Below the pieces are notes generated by a model. That model saw only the letters and a list, made by a program, of their open reading frames with translations. It was not told where the DNA came from and ran no database searches. Both the position numbers and the translations under genes were made by a program. Shown piece by piece: positions 1 through 6,383 of a stretch of 6,428 bases of DNA. Location: assembly GCA_015231395.1 (NCBI GenBank), contig JADGBP010000142.1:1-6428 (forward strand), written 5' to 3'. The DNA comes from Desulfamplus sp. (lineage in GTDB: Bacteria; Desulfobacterota; Desulfobacteria; Desulfobacterales; Desulfobacteraceae). How positions within the stretch are numbered: position 1 is the stretch's first letter; each line of letters opens with the position of its first letter.

Positions 1-127
1 GACAATAAAGGATTTTCTGGGTCTCCCAGAGTTGACGCTTCTACTTGTGCTTTTATATCTTCTTCTAACATCTTGTCTTTGTAGGTAATCCTTTTTCTCC
101 CGCCCCTGATTTACGAATCCGACCTTT
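1..127 (-). pseudogene. Fragment of an ISAzo13-family transposase (inverted copy)
   Basis: Read on the minus strand, this stretch encodes pieces typical of the N-terminal third of ISAzo13-family transposases: GRIRKSGAG, then after a one-base frame change KRITYKDKMLEED and STLGDPENPLL. It is base-for-base the reverse complement of 1740-1866, including the same frameshift in the G-rich run (bases 97-106 here). The match stops at base 128 on the inner side and runs to the window edge on the outer side, so it probably continues beyond base 1. No start, stop or catalytic residue is present, so it cannot encode a working protein. It is either a real duplicated and inverted IS scrap or a chimeric join made during DNA amplification or assembly. 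Confidence 0.8.
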
Positions 128-160
128 GCTCCTAATGGGAATAGTATAGAGCATTGCGAT

Positions 161-1372
161 ATGCAGATTCCAGCAGGAGCTGTCAAATTTGGTAAATCTA
201 ACACTCTATGCTCATATTCTGGTAAAGAAAAGTTAGATTTAAGCTCTATGCTTCTATCTGCTGAAATTATGAATCTACCAGGATACATGGAATTTATATT
301 ACCGGGTCAATATAGAATCAGCTTACCATTGCAGCGAAGTGGTGTATCAGTTCAACAGAACACTATCGCTTCGTCAGATGATAATAATAATGATGGAATA
401 AGCTATCTTCCTCTTGTTATCAATAGAGATGGCTGGTGGACTATTGTCGTGATGTCTAACACCACGGACAAGACAAAAAAAATTACTATGTCACTTACTA
501 ATGGTCAAAAAATAGTTCGCAATATAGCCGCATACGGTCAAGATATATTTTCTATAGGTGATTTACTAAACAGCTCTTCCAATTCAAACAACTCTTCAAA
601 TGCGTTGGAAGAGAATAATGTAAATATAGGTATCTCTGGAGTTATAGAAAACAGCGATGGAGTTAGTGGTGCTGTGTTCATAGGAAACAACAGTGGAGCA
701 TTAACAGGATACTCTATTGAAAATGCACTATCAACCACCCTTTATATGCCATTAGTGGTGCAAGATAGCAGTTGGTGGACAGTTATCAATCTGTTTAATC
801 CAAATGACAAAATTGCATCTATCAGCATAATATCTTATGCTGAATCGGGTAGTATGCTGGGTATCCAATCTGGTAAAATGGAACCAAATGAGACTATAAT
901 TGAGACATCGCAATCCTTGAAATTGCCTGATAAAACAGCATGGGTCAAAATAATTTCTGACAAACCTTTAGCTGGTAGTGGATTCTTTGGAATGGAAGAT
1001 AGCAGTCAATTCTCAGGAGTGGGACTATCTAATAATTTAGCTGCAAATGGCGTAGTTATGCTCTCTGACGATGGCGATTGCGGAGCAGTATTTGCTAATC
1101 CTTCGTCTGAATCTGGGATAATTCAACTTAAAGCTATGGATTCAAAAGGGAATCAGATTGCTCAAAAGAGTTTGGATATAAAGAAAAATGGTATGATAGC
1201 TGGATTGATAAGCCAATTTTTTAGTGCAAAGGATATAGCTAAATCTCGTTATATTATATATTCATTTATTCCAAACAAGACTTTAACTGAATCTAATGGT
1301 ATTGTTGGCTTTCGTATCTATATCCCTTCAGATGAAGCAAAAATAGATACTGTAGAATTGCTTGAATTTTGA
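161..1372 (+). CDS. Protein with repeated beta-sandwich-like modules, probably 5'-truncated
   Basis: The product (403 residues from ATG 161) contains a repeated module starting with a (L/M)PLV-x5-WWT block: LPLVINRDGWWTIVV at about 83-97 and MPLVVQDSSWWTVINLFNPN at about 196-215. A third, weaker copy starts near 301 (GAVFANPSS). Each is followed by alternating beta-strand-like segments and a Gly-rich end such as AGSGFFGMED (271-280). This resembles tandem modules in large secreted or surface proteins of Deltaproteobacteria, but I cannot name the family and the function is unknown. An Asn/Ser-rich linker lies at about 137-155 and an Asp/Asn run at 73-78. No signal peptide is visible and no clear ribosome binding site precedes ATG 161. 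The frame stays open upstream to base 110, across the IS-scrap junction at 127/128, so the true N-terminus, possibly with a signal peptide and more modules, has probably been cut off. The stop is TGA at 1370-1372. The gene itself is intact after the junction. Confidence 0.7.
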   Translation: MQIPAGAVKFGKSNTLCSYSGKEKLDLSSMLLSAEIMNLPGYMEFILPGQYRISLPLQRSGVSVQQNTIASSDDNNNDGISYLPLVINRDGWWTIVVMSNTTDKTKKITMSLTNGQKIVRNIAAYGQDIFSIGDLLNSSSNSNNSSNALEENNVNIGISGVIENSDGVSGAVFIGNNSGALTGYSIENALSTTLYMPLVVQDSSWWTVINLFNPNDKIASISIISYAESGSMLGIQSGKMEPNETIIETSQSLKLPDKTAWVKIISDKPLAGSGFFGMEDSSQFSGVGLSNNLAANGVVMLSDDGDCGAVFANPSSESGIIQLKAMDSKGNQIAQKSLDIKKNGMIAGLISQFFSAKDIAKSRYIIYSFIPNKTLTESNGIVGFRIYIPSDEAKIDTVELLEF

Positions 1373-1534
1373 TTTCCAAGCTCGGGTTCATATCCTGCCC
1401 CTTATTTCGTAAGATTGCATTTGAATATCCAGAATGCCATTGACTACTCCTTATTTCAGTATTTGGTGATTATCACTATGGAGTCGTAAATAAATAACTT
1501 ATGCTTAATGTTTGGAATTTGCTATATTGAAGAA

Positions 1535-2127
1535 ATGAATAAGAAGCAATTATTTTACAGGTAAAACAAAAATACAAAGTACTATATAAAGTGCTTGATG
1601 AACGATCTCGTAGAATATGGGCAGGTACAGAGGCAAAAGCCATAGGTAGAGGCGGTCAACTGCTTATAGCCAGCAACAGGTTCCATAAAAACACTGTTTC
1701 AGCTGGAGTAAAAGAAATAAATGAAAAACAAGAGATTGGAAAGGTCGGATTCGTAAATCAGGGGCGGGAGAAAAAGGATTACCTACAAAGACAAGATGTT
1801 AGAAGAAGATATAAAAGCACAAGTAGAAGCGTCAACTCTGGGAGACCCAGAAAATCCTTTATTGTCGGTAGTAAAGTACAAGAAAAATAGCCGATGTTTT
1901 GCTTTATCTCACAGAATTGGCGGGAGAACCTCTTTATTGATAGGGCGACAGTTGTAAACCTTATCGGAAGAACTTCGACAAAAACGGGGCTAAAAATAAA
2001 AGCAAAACTTGATGAAAATGAATATCAAAAAGGCATTAAAGTTTCTGACGAAGAATTAGCAGTATATCAATTGAAAGACACGAATTCCATGGAATGGAAT
2101 TACACAATTTATCCACAAAAATCATAA
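1535..2127 (+). pseudogene. ISAzo13-family transposase, frameshifted and internally deleted
   Basis: The N-terminal signature LDERSRRIWAGTEAKAIGRGG (from GTG 1591) and the C-terminal signature FISQNWRENLFIDRATVVNLIG through KGIKVSDEEL to EWNYTIYP (1894-2127, stop TAA expected for the family C-terminus) identify a transposase of the ISAzo13 group (Pfam DDE_Tnp_ISAZ013). Between them only GRIRKSGAG, KRITYKDKMLEED and DPENPLL survive, each in a shifted frame: one-base losses near 1742 and near 1768. Right after DPENPLL (about 1866) the sequence jumps to a degraded form of the family's SKxNKIEHR motif, so about 200 or more residues carrying the first two DDE acidic residues are missing. TAG at 1888 interrupts the remainder. 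A start at ATG 1535 (MNKKQLFY) followed by another frameshift before 1561 is plausible. The gene is non-functional. The two open stretches at 1591-1890 and 1894-2127 are pieces of this one gene. Confidence 0.85.
1740..1866 (+). repeat. Right arm of a perfect 127-bp inverted repeat
   Basis: Every base of 1740-1866 is the reverse complement of bases 1-127, with a 1,612-bp spacer. The match breaks on the inner side at 1739 (G, where complementarity to base 128 would need C). On the outer side it cannot be followed because the window starts. The right arm sits inside the transposase pseudogene and ends at, or within a base of, that gene's internal deletion junction. Confidence 0.95.
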
Positions 2128-2242
2128 TTTATTTTTTTACAGTTCCTAAGGCAAGGTTCGGGGGCATAAGTCCAAAAAGCCTGTTTGTCTTTGTCAAGGT
2201 GACCAATTACGACCAAACCGTTTTATGTGAAAGTCTCTTTAA

Positions 2243-2341
2243 GGAATGAGCACGAAATAAAGTTCCCATTTACAAAGCGGGAATACACGCCTATCAACAG
2301 TGGACTATTCCGAAATGGGTAAGTTATTTAAGACTCATTCC
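2243..2341. repeat. 99-bp imperfect palindrome at the IS right end
   Basis: The arm GGAATGAG-N4-AAATAA-N4-CCCATTT at 2243-2271 is mirrored by AAATGGG-N4-TTATTT-N4-CTCATTCC at 2313-2341, so the whole segment can fold into one long hairpin or cruciform. The inner part continues weaker pairing (GGGAATA at 2279-2285 against TATTCC at 2306-2311). It overlaps the proposed right terminus of the ISAzo13-type element. It could be part of that element's end or a separate small palindromic (MITE-like) insertion. Confidence 0.65.
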
Positions 2342-2345
2342 TAAA

Positions 2346-2517
2346 TATAGTTTTCCAGATAATTAAATTGGCAGAAAATATTTTTTGGAACTCTGTCGCC
2401 GTGGGGCTAAAGCCCTCGGCTAACTCATAAAGGAAGCCCTCTTAAGAGGGCTTGGGTATAAATTAGCCCAGAGCTTCAGCTCAGGGCTGGATAAAAAGAC
2501 TTTTCTGGAAATCTATA
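2346..2517. repeat. Three-hairpin REP/MITE-like cassette
   Basis: The outer inverted repeat is TATAGTTTTCCAGA (2346-2359) against TCTGGAAATCTATA (2504-2517), 13 of 14 positions complementary. Inside lie three strong hairpins. At 2398-2420 GCCG and GGGCT pair with AGCCC and CGGC around an AA turn. At 2434-2453 there is a perfect 20-bp palindrome, AAGCCCTCTT followed by its complement. At 2465-2488 AGCCC-A-GAGCT pairs with AGCTC-A-GGGCT around TC, with a single A-A mismatch. All three share an AGCCC/GGGCT core. No coding signal is present. The cassette resembles intergenic REP-type repeats. It ends 11 bp before the kinase frame opens and may form structure in an upstream leader or act as a transcription barrier. 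No T-run follows any hairpin immediately, so a standard terminator is not supported. Confidence 0.65.
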
Positions 2518-2528
2518 GTCATGATTAT

Positions 2529-5189
2529 ATGACTTTCATGCTTCTTTGTGGTCGAGAGACAAATACCTCGTTCCGGCCGTGCTGGTTATCCAGAGCATTT
2601 ATAAATATTATGACAGGAGCGTTTATAAATATTATGACAGGCAAAAAAGATGAGAGTCAGAAGTCAGAGATTGAAGCCTTAAAAAAAGAGATTCAGGAAC
2701 TCAAGGAAAAGTTCAGTGAGCACTCCAGACAGACAGAGCGTGCAATAAAGACCAAAAGCGAGTTTCTGGCAAACATGAGCCACGAAATCAGGACTCCCAT
2801 GAACGGTATTATTGGAATGATGCACATTCTTATGGATACCCCTTTGACACAGGAACAAAAAAAATATACAAAACTTGTCTTCTCAAGTGCGAATGCTCTT
2901 TTATCCCTAATCAACGACATTCTTGACTTCTCAAAGATTGAAGCCGGCAAACTTGAGTTTGAGAACAGAAACTTTGATCTTCAGATTACAATGGAAGATA
3001 TCAATGCTATGCCGGCAATTCAGGCAAAGAACAAGGGTATTGATTTTATATTCACCATGAGACCTGAAGTGCCACGTCTTCTCAAGGGAGACCCAGGCAG
3101 ACTGCGTCAAATAATGAACAATCTTACCGGCAATGCTATCAAATTTACTGAAAGCGGTAGCGTAACTGTTCAGATTACCCTTGAAGATGAGACTGACACT
3201 CATGCACGACTCAAGTTCTCCATTGATGATACTGGTATCGGAATTCCTCCGGATAAAATTGACAATCTATTTCAATCCTTTCAGCAGGCTGACGCATCTA
3301 TAACCAGACAGTTTGGTGGCACAGGGCTTGGGCTCTCCATCTCAAAAATGCTTGTAGAACTAATGAACGGACAGATAGGTGTTGAGAGCGACGAGTTCAT
3401 AGGCAGCACATTCTGGTTCATCATTGAGCTTGAGAAACAGAAAGATTCAGATATCTCGGAGATGGACTTTAATATTGAATTTAGCGGCAATATTGTTAAC
3501 CAGCGGGTTCTTATTGTTGGAGATGACATTACAGCGTGTCGTTCTCTGCAGGAAAATCTTACGATATTGCACCTTGACACTGATACAACAGACAGCGTGG
3601 AAATGGCACTGGAAAAGCTTATAGAGGCAGCAGAACGAAATAATGCTTTTCAGATGCTTATTGTTGATATCCAGAGCGGGAGTATAAACCCTGAAACACT
3701 TGGGAAAAGAGTACATGAGATACCCTTACTTGATGATACCAGATTGATTCTGATTACAGCAACTGGTAAAAAAGGTGACGCGAAATATTTTGAATCTCTT
3801 GGATTTTCAGCGTATATAAGCAAACCTGTGGATTTGGATATGCTTAATGACTGTCTCAAAGCCGTGATGTGCCATACTGTAAAAAGCTGTTCTCAAAATA
3901 TAAATCCTCAAAGTATAGATTCGCAAAATACAGATTCTCAAAATATAAATCATGCTGACAATCTCTTGGATTCAGGATCCCAGCTTTACCACCCGATTAA
4001 AATCCACCACCCGATTATCACAAGACACTCCATTGCAGAAAATAGAAAGCATATCAAAAAAATTCTTGTGGTTGAGGACAATGAAACCAACATGATTGTG
4101 GCAAAAACCCTTTTGTCAAAACTTGGATATCATGCTGAGGGGGCAGTTAATGGTAAAGAAGGTGTGGACAAAATACAGGCAACCCATTATGATATCGTTT
4201 TTATGGATTGCCAGATGCCCATTATGGATGGATTCAATGCAACAAAACATATCAGGAAACTTGAAAAAGATAGAATGCTTGAAAGAGATGGAGTTCCTGA
4301 AAGAGATAGAGCTCCTCAAAGAAATAAATCTCGTGAAAAAGATAGAATCTTTGGATGGACTGAATCACATATCCCTATCGTTGCCATGACAGCCAATGCA
4401 ATGAAGGGAGACAGAGAAAAATGTATTGAAGCAGGAATGGATGATTTTATCTCAAAACCGGTTGAGCCGGAACAGCTTTCTCGGGTATTAAAGAAATTTT
4501 TATCGACCACGCAATGTAATGTAACAACATTTAATGCTCAAACTATTACGGCGGATCAGGAGCATTATATTTCCGATGGAATTAAGAATATTTCAGAAGA
4601 TCATAAGCATCATCTATCTGATGGAATCCATAATTCTAATTTGGTAGATAATATTTTAAATGGTCTTGATCTGCCCGCAGCACTTGATCAGTCAGTAATA
4701 TCTAATCATTGGTCTGCAACACTTGATCAGCCAGCAATACCTGATCGGTCTGCAATACTTAATCAGCCAGTAACACTTAATCAGCCTGTAACACTTAATC
4801 AGCCTGTAGAAATTGATCAGCCTGTGTTGCAAGATACTTTAAAGCCGTTTGACAAAGCAGCTATGCTTGAAAGATTTGGAGGCGATGAAGAGTCAGTATC
4901 CTTGATTGTAGGACTTTTTGTTGAAGAGGCTGATGAGCTTATAACATCTTTGGAAGATTTTGTTAAAAACAGGGATATGGAATCTATCAAATCCATTAGT
5001 CATGCCCTAAAAGGCTCTGCCGCAAATGTCGATGCAATTCCTCTTAAGATGAGAGCACTTGAGATGGAAACGGCTGTAAAAAATGAGATAGAAAGGGATG
5101 GAAAAAAAGGCTCTGAAACAAGCATTCCATCAATCTTAGAAGAGATAAAAAAAGAGTTTAAACTTTTTGTAGATTTTATAAACTATTGA
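2529..5189 (+). CDS. Hybrid histidine kinase (HisKA-HATPase-REC-REC-Hpt)
   Basis: Residues are numbered from ATG 2529 (886 aa). A coiled coil at about 46-75 leads into HisKA with phospho-acceptor His85 in [10 protein letters not shown]. HATPase follows: N box [11 protein letters not shown] (197-207), G1 DDTGIGIP (233-240), F box (248-255), G2 GGTGLGLS (263-270). REC1 (about 325-445) has Asp332/333, Asp380 and Lys432, but QSGSINPE replaces the usual MPxMDG. REC2 (about 510-657) has Glu516/Asp517, Asp560 in [11 protein letters not shown], Thr621 and Lys643. The C-terminal Hpt (about 774-886) has His825 in [11 protein letters not shown]. All key residues are present, so a full internal phosphorelay is likely. 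There is no PAS, GAF or transmembrane segment, so it is probably cytosolic with input from a partner. The first 35 or so residues look non-coding and include a 24-bp duplication. ATG 2634 ([13 protein letters not shown] 14 nt upstream) may be the true start, and the longest frame is listed here. Tandem repeats fill the linkers. The response regulator begins 6 bp downstream. Confidence 0.93.
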   Translation: MTFMLLCGRETNTSFRPCWLSRAFINIMTGAFINIMTGKKDESQKSEIEALKKEIQELKEKFSEHSRQTERAIKTKSEFLANMSHEIRTPMNGIIGMMHILMDTPLTQEQKKYTKLVFSSANALLSLINDILDFSKIEAGKLEFENRNFDLQITMEDINAMPAIQAKNKGIDFIFTMRPEVPRLLKGDPGRLRQIMNNLTGNAIKFTESGSVTVQITLEDETDTHARLKFSIDDTGIGIPPDKIDNLFQSFQQADASITRQFGGTGLGLSISKMLVELMNGQIGVESDEFIGSTFWFIIELEKQKDSDISEMDFNIEFSGNIVNQRVLIVGDDITACRSLQENLTILHLDTDTTDSVEMALEKLIEAAERNNAFQMLIVDIQSGSINPETLGKRVHEIPLLDDTRLILITATGKKGDAKYFESLGFSAYISKPVDLDMLNDCLKAVMCHTVKSCSQNINPQSIDSQNTDSQNINHADNLLDSGSQLYHPIKIHHPIITRHSIAENRKHIKKILVVEDNETNMIVAKTLLSKLGYHAEGAVNGKEGVDKIQATHYDIVFMDCQMPIMDGFNATKHIRKLEKDRMLERDGVPERDRAPQRNKSREKDRIFGWTESHIPIVAMTANAMKGDREKCIEAGMDDFISKPVEPEQLSRVLKKFLSTTQCNVTTFNAQTITADQEHYISDGIKNISEDHKHHLSDGIHNSNLVDNILNGLDLPAALDQSVISNHWSATLDQPAIPDRSAILNQPVTLNQPVTLNQPVEIDQPVLQDTLKPFDKAAMLERFGGDEESVSLIVGLFVEEADELITSLEDFVKNRDMESIKSISHALKGSAANVDAIPLKMRALEMETAVKNEIERDGKKGSETSIPSILEEIKKEFKLFVDFINY
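2593..2640 (+). repeat. 24-bp tandem duplication at the kinase N-terminus
   Basis: 2593-2616 and 2617-2640 are adjacent copies differing only at the fifth base (A at 2597, G at 2621). Each encodes AFINIMTG and supplies an ATG (2610 and 2634) preceded at the same distance by a purine run: CAGAG for the first and the better AGGAG (2615-2619) for the second. The duplication therefore creates two equivalent candidate translation starts. Confidence 0.9.
3891..3950 (+). repeat. Four 15-bp repeats in the REC1-REC2 linker
   Basis: Four consecutive 15-bp units encode the pentapeptides [15 protein letters not shown] and SQNIN (kinase residues 455-474). The units keep the core TCTCAAAATAYARAT with a few substitutions, and the reading frame is preserved. 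They lie in the linker just after REC1. Confidence 0.85.
3987..4040 (+). repeat. Three degenerate 18-bp repeats before REC2
   Basis: Three 18-bp units encode [12 protein letters not shown] and RHSIAE (kinase residues 487-504). The first two share a CACCCGATTA-type core exactly; the third is more diverged. They immediately precede the first strand of REC2 (KKILVVEDN). Confidence 0.65.
4263..4352 (+). repeat. Five 18-bp repeats inserted inside REC2
   Basis: Five 18-bp units with a GAAARAGATAGA-type core encode five hexapeptides such as [12 protein letters not shown] and ERDRAP (kinase residues 579-608). The fourth unit (QRNKSR) is the most diverged and the fifth returns close to the first. The array sits between the helix following Asp560 (ATKHIRKL) and the next strand (HIPIVAMTA), adding about 30 charged residues to a loop that is normally short in receiver domains. 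The frame is preserved. Confidence 0.9.
4554..4643 (+). repeat. Two 45-bp repeats in the REC2-Hpt linker
   Basis: Two adjacent 45-bp units encode [15 protein letters not shown] and then [15 protein letters not shown] (kinase residues 676-705). Shared nucleotide blocks include GATCA at the start and the GATGGAAT stretch in the middle. The copies have diverged at several positions, so the duplication is not recent. Confidence 0.75.
4683..4829 (+). repeat. About eight 18-bp repeats in the REC2-Hpt linker
   Basis: Roughly eight units of 18 bp (one of 21 bp) with a CTTRATCAGCCWGTAAYA-type consensus encode hexapeptides of the form LNQPVT or LDQPAI (kinase residues 719-767). Units at 4758-4775, 4776-4793 and 4794-4811 are nearly identical, which points to recent expansion. 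The second unit (SNHWSAT) carries one extra codon. The product would be a flexible Pro/Gln-containing tether for the Hpt domain. Confidence 0.9.
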
Positions 5190-5195
5190 CCATAT

Positions 5196-6383
5196 GTGAG
5201 AATGCCAATGATTGATATAAACACCATGTCTGTTTTGATTGTTGATGATATGAAAACCATGAGGCTTTCCATACGCAACATGTTTAAACAACTTCGTCTC
5301 GGCAGTACTATCCGTCACTCTGAAAATGGTCGCGAGGCCCTTAAACTATTGAACGAAGTTCATATTGACATGGCAGTTATAGACTGGAACATGCCTGTCA
5401 TGAACGGTATTGAACTTCTGACCAATATTAGAAGCATCAAAACGTTGAGGGATATGCCCGTTATAATGATTACCGCCGAGGCAGAAAGGGATATTGTTCT
5501 TAATGTTGTAGAATCTGAGATTGATGCCTATCTTCTGAAACCTCTGACAATGAAATCCCTTGAAGACAAGGTAAAGGCAGTCATAGCTTCTGCCAACAAT
5601 CCAGACAAGGCAGCCAATCATCTCTACAACGCAAGGGATTTTGAGGAAGCCGGAGATATAAAAAGTGCCATTGAAGAGACAAAACTTGCATTACAGGAAA
5701 AGCCAAAGGCCTCCAGAATTTTAAGAAACCTTGGACTTCTTTATGGAAAAATCAATAATGACAAAATGGCTGAAAAGTGTTTTGTAAAAGCTGTCGCAGT
5801 TAACAAAGAGGATGATGTCTCAAGGTTTCTTCTGGTAGATTTTTACCTGAAAAACAATGATTTAGTTAATGCTCTTACTTACTATGAACAAGCCAGAGTC
5901 TTAAGTTCACAGATTGTTGCTAAGGGTGTTGAACTTGGAGAGCTGCTTATTAAAAATGAAATGACATCTCGGGCCATCGAGATTTTTAATCGGATCATGA
6001 AAAAATCAAAAGATACGTTTTCTATCAGAGATAACGTGATTGATATCTGTATTGAAAACCGAGAATTTGTATATGCAAAACAGTTTCTGGCAAACCTGAT
6101 TGAGGAACTGCCAGACAGGATTGATCTTAAACTTAAGGCGGCAAGGCTTTATACTCAAACTGGTGAGCCTGACAAAGCTCTTGAGTACTATGAAAATATT
6201 AATAACATAGCCAAGATTGACAAAGATTTGACAGAAGAAGAATTTATTGATGTAAAGCTTACGCTTGCAAAAATATATCTTGAAAAAAAGAAAGCGTTTA
6301 TTGTTGAGCAGTATCTAAATCAGATACTCAAAATTGACCCGCAAAATGCCAAAGCTCTGGAAATAAGAAGATTGAACGACTGA
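5196..6383 (+). CDS. Response regulator: receiver domain plus TPR array
   Basis: The product is 395 residues from GTG 5196. The receiver domain (about 11-133) has Asp17/Asp18, phospho-acceptor Asp63 in VIDWNMPVMNG, Thr93 in MITA and Lys115 in LLKPL, a complete CheY-like active site. After it come seven helical 34-residue units in TPR register: 139-170 (a little short), 171-204, 205-238, 239-272, 273-306, 307-340 and, after an 8-residue insert, 349-382. Conserved TPR positions are clear in several units (for example TGEPDKALEYYE, 322-333). No DNA-binding or enzymatic output domain is present, so phosphorylation probably modulates binding to a partner protein. The gene lies 6 bp after the hybrid kinase stop on the same strand, so it is probably cotranscribed and is the likely phosphate acceptor from the Hpt domain. 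The start is uncertain: ATG 5202, 5208 (GAG 7 nt upstream) and 5226 are in frame. The partner protein is unknown. Confidence 0.92.
   Translation: MRMPMIDINTMSVLIVDDMKTMRLSIRNMFKQLRLGSTIRHSENGREALKLLNEVHIDMAVIDWNMPVMNGIELLTNIRSIKTLRDMPVIMITAEAERDIVLNVVESEIDAYLLKPLTMKSLEDKVKAVIASANNPDKAANHLYNARDFEEAGDIKSAIEETKLALQEKPKASRILRNLGLLYGKINNDKMAEKCFVKAVAVNKEDDVSRFLLVDFYLKNNDLVNALTYYEQARVLSSQIVAKGVELGELLIKNEMTSRAIEIFNRIMKKSKDTFSIRDNVIDICIENREFVYAKQFLANLIEELPDRIDLKLKAARLYTQTGEPDKALEYYENINNIAKIDKDLTEEEFIDVKLTLAKIYLEKKKAFIVEQYLNQILKIDPQNAKALEIRRLND

Larger units (their letters stand above)
1481..2336 (+). mobile_element. Degenerate ISAzo13-family insertion sequence
   Basis: A transposase pseudogene of this family occupies the centre. 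Candidate terminal inverted repeats frame it. The left end at 1481-1501 reads GAGTC-G-TAAATAAATAACTTA. The right end at 2320-2336, read on the minus strand, is GAGTC-T-TAAATAACTTA. They agree apart from one substitution and a 4-bp (ATAA) length difference. The resulting length of 856 bp is well short of a typical element of about 1.5 kb, which fits the roughly 650-bp internal deletion seen in the transposase. I see no convincing target-site duplication outside the proposed ends. The family assignment is strong from the protein fragments; the exact ends are tentative. Confidence 0.6.

Noticed and set aside
538..738. 66-residue minus-strand frame inside the module-repeat gene
   Set aside because: It lies fully opposite a longer frame with clear repeated motifs and has no start signal or recognisable product.
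1466..1476. Short palindrome GTGAT-T-ATCAC as an operator or terminator
   Set aside because: It is only 11 bp, has no T-run and no second site, and such palindromes are expected by chance. The downstream gene is a pseudogene.
1591..2127. Two separate small genes at 1591-1890 and 1894-2127
   Set aside because: Their translations match the N-terminal and C-terminal parts of one ISAzo13-family transposase, and the stretch between them shows frame changes and a deletion, so they are pieces of one pseudogene.
2434..2453. The 20-bp palindrome as an intrinsic terminator
   Set aside because: It is not followed by a run of T on either strand, and it is one of three similar hairpins in a repeat-like cassette.
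2693..3859. Minus-strand open frames opposite the kinase
   Set aside because: They overlap strongly conserved kinase domains, show no family-like sequence, and are shadows of the plus-strand frame.
3891..4829. The short repeats as a CRISPR array
   Set aside because: Units are 15-45 bp, directly adjacent with no unique spacers, and lie in frame within a kinase coding sequence.
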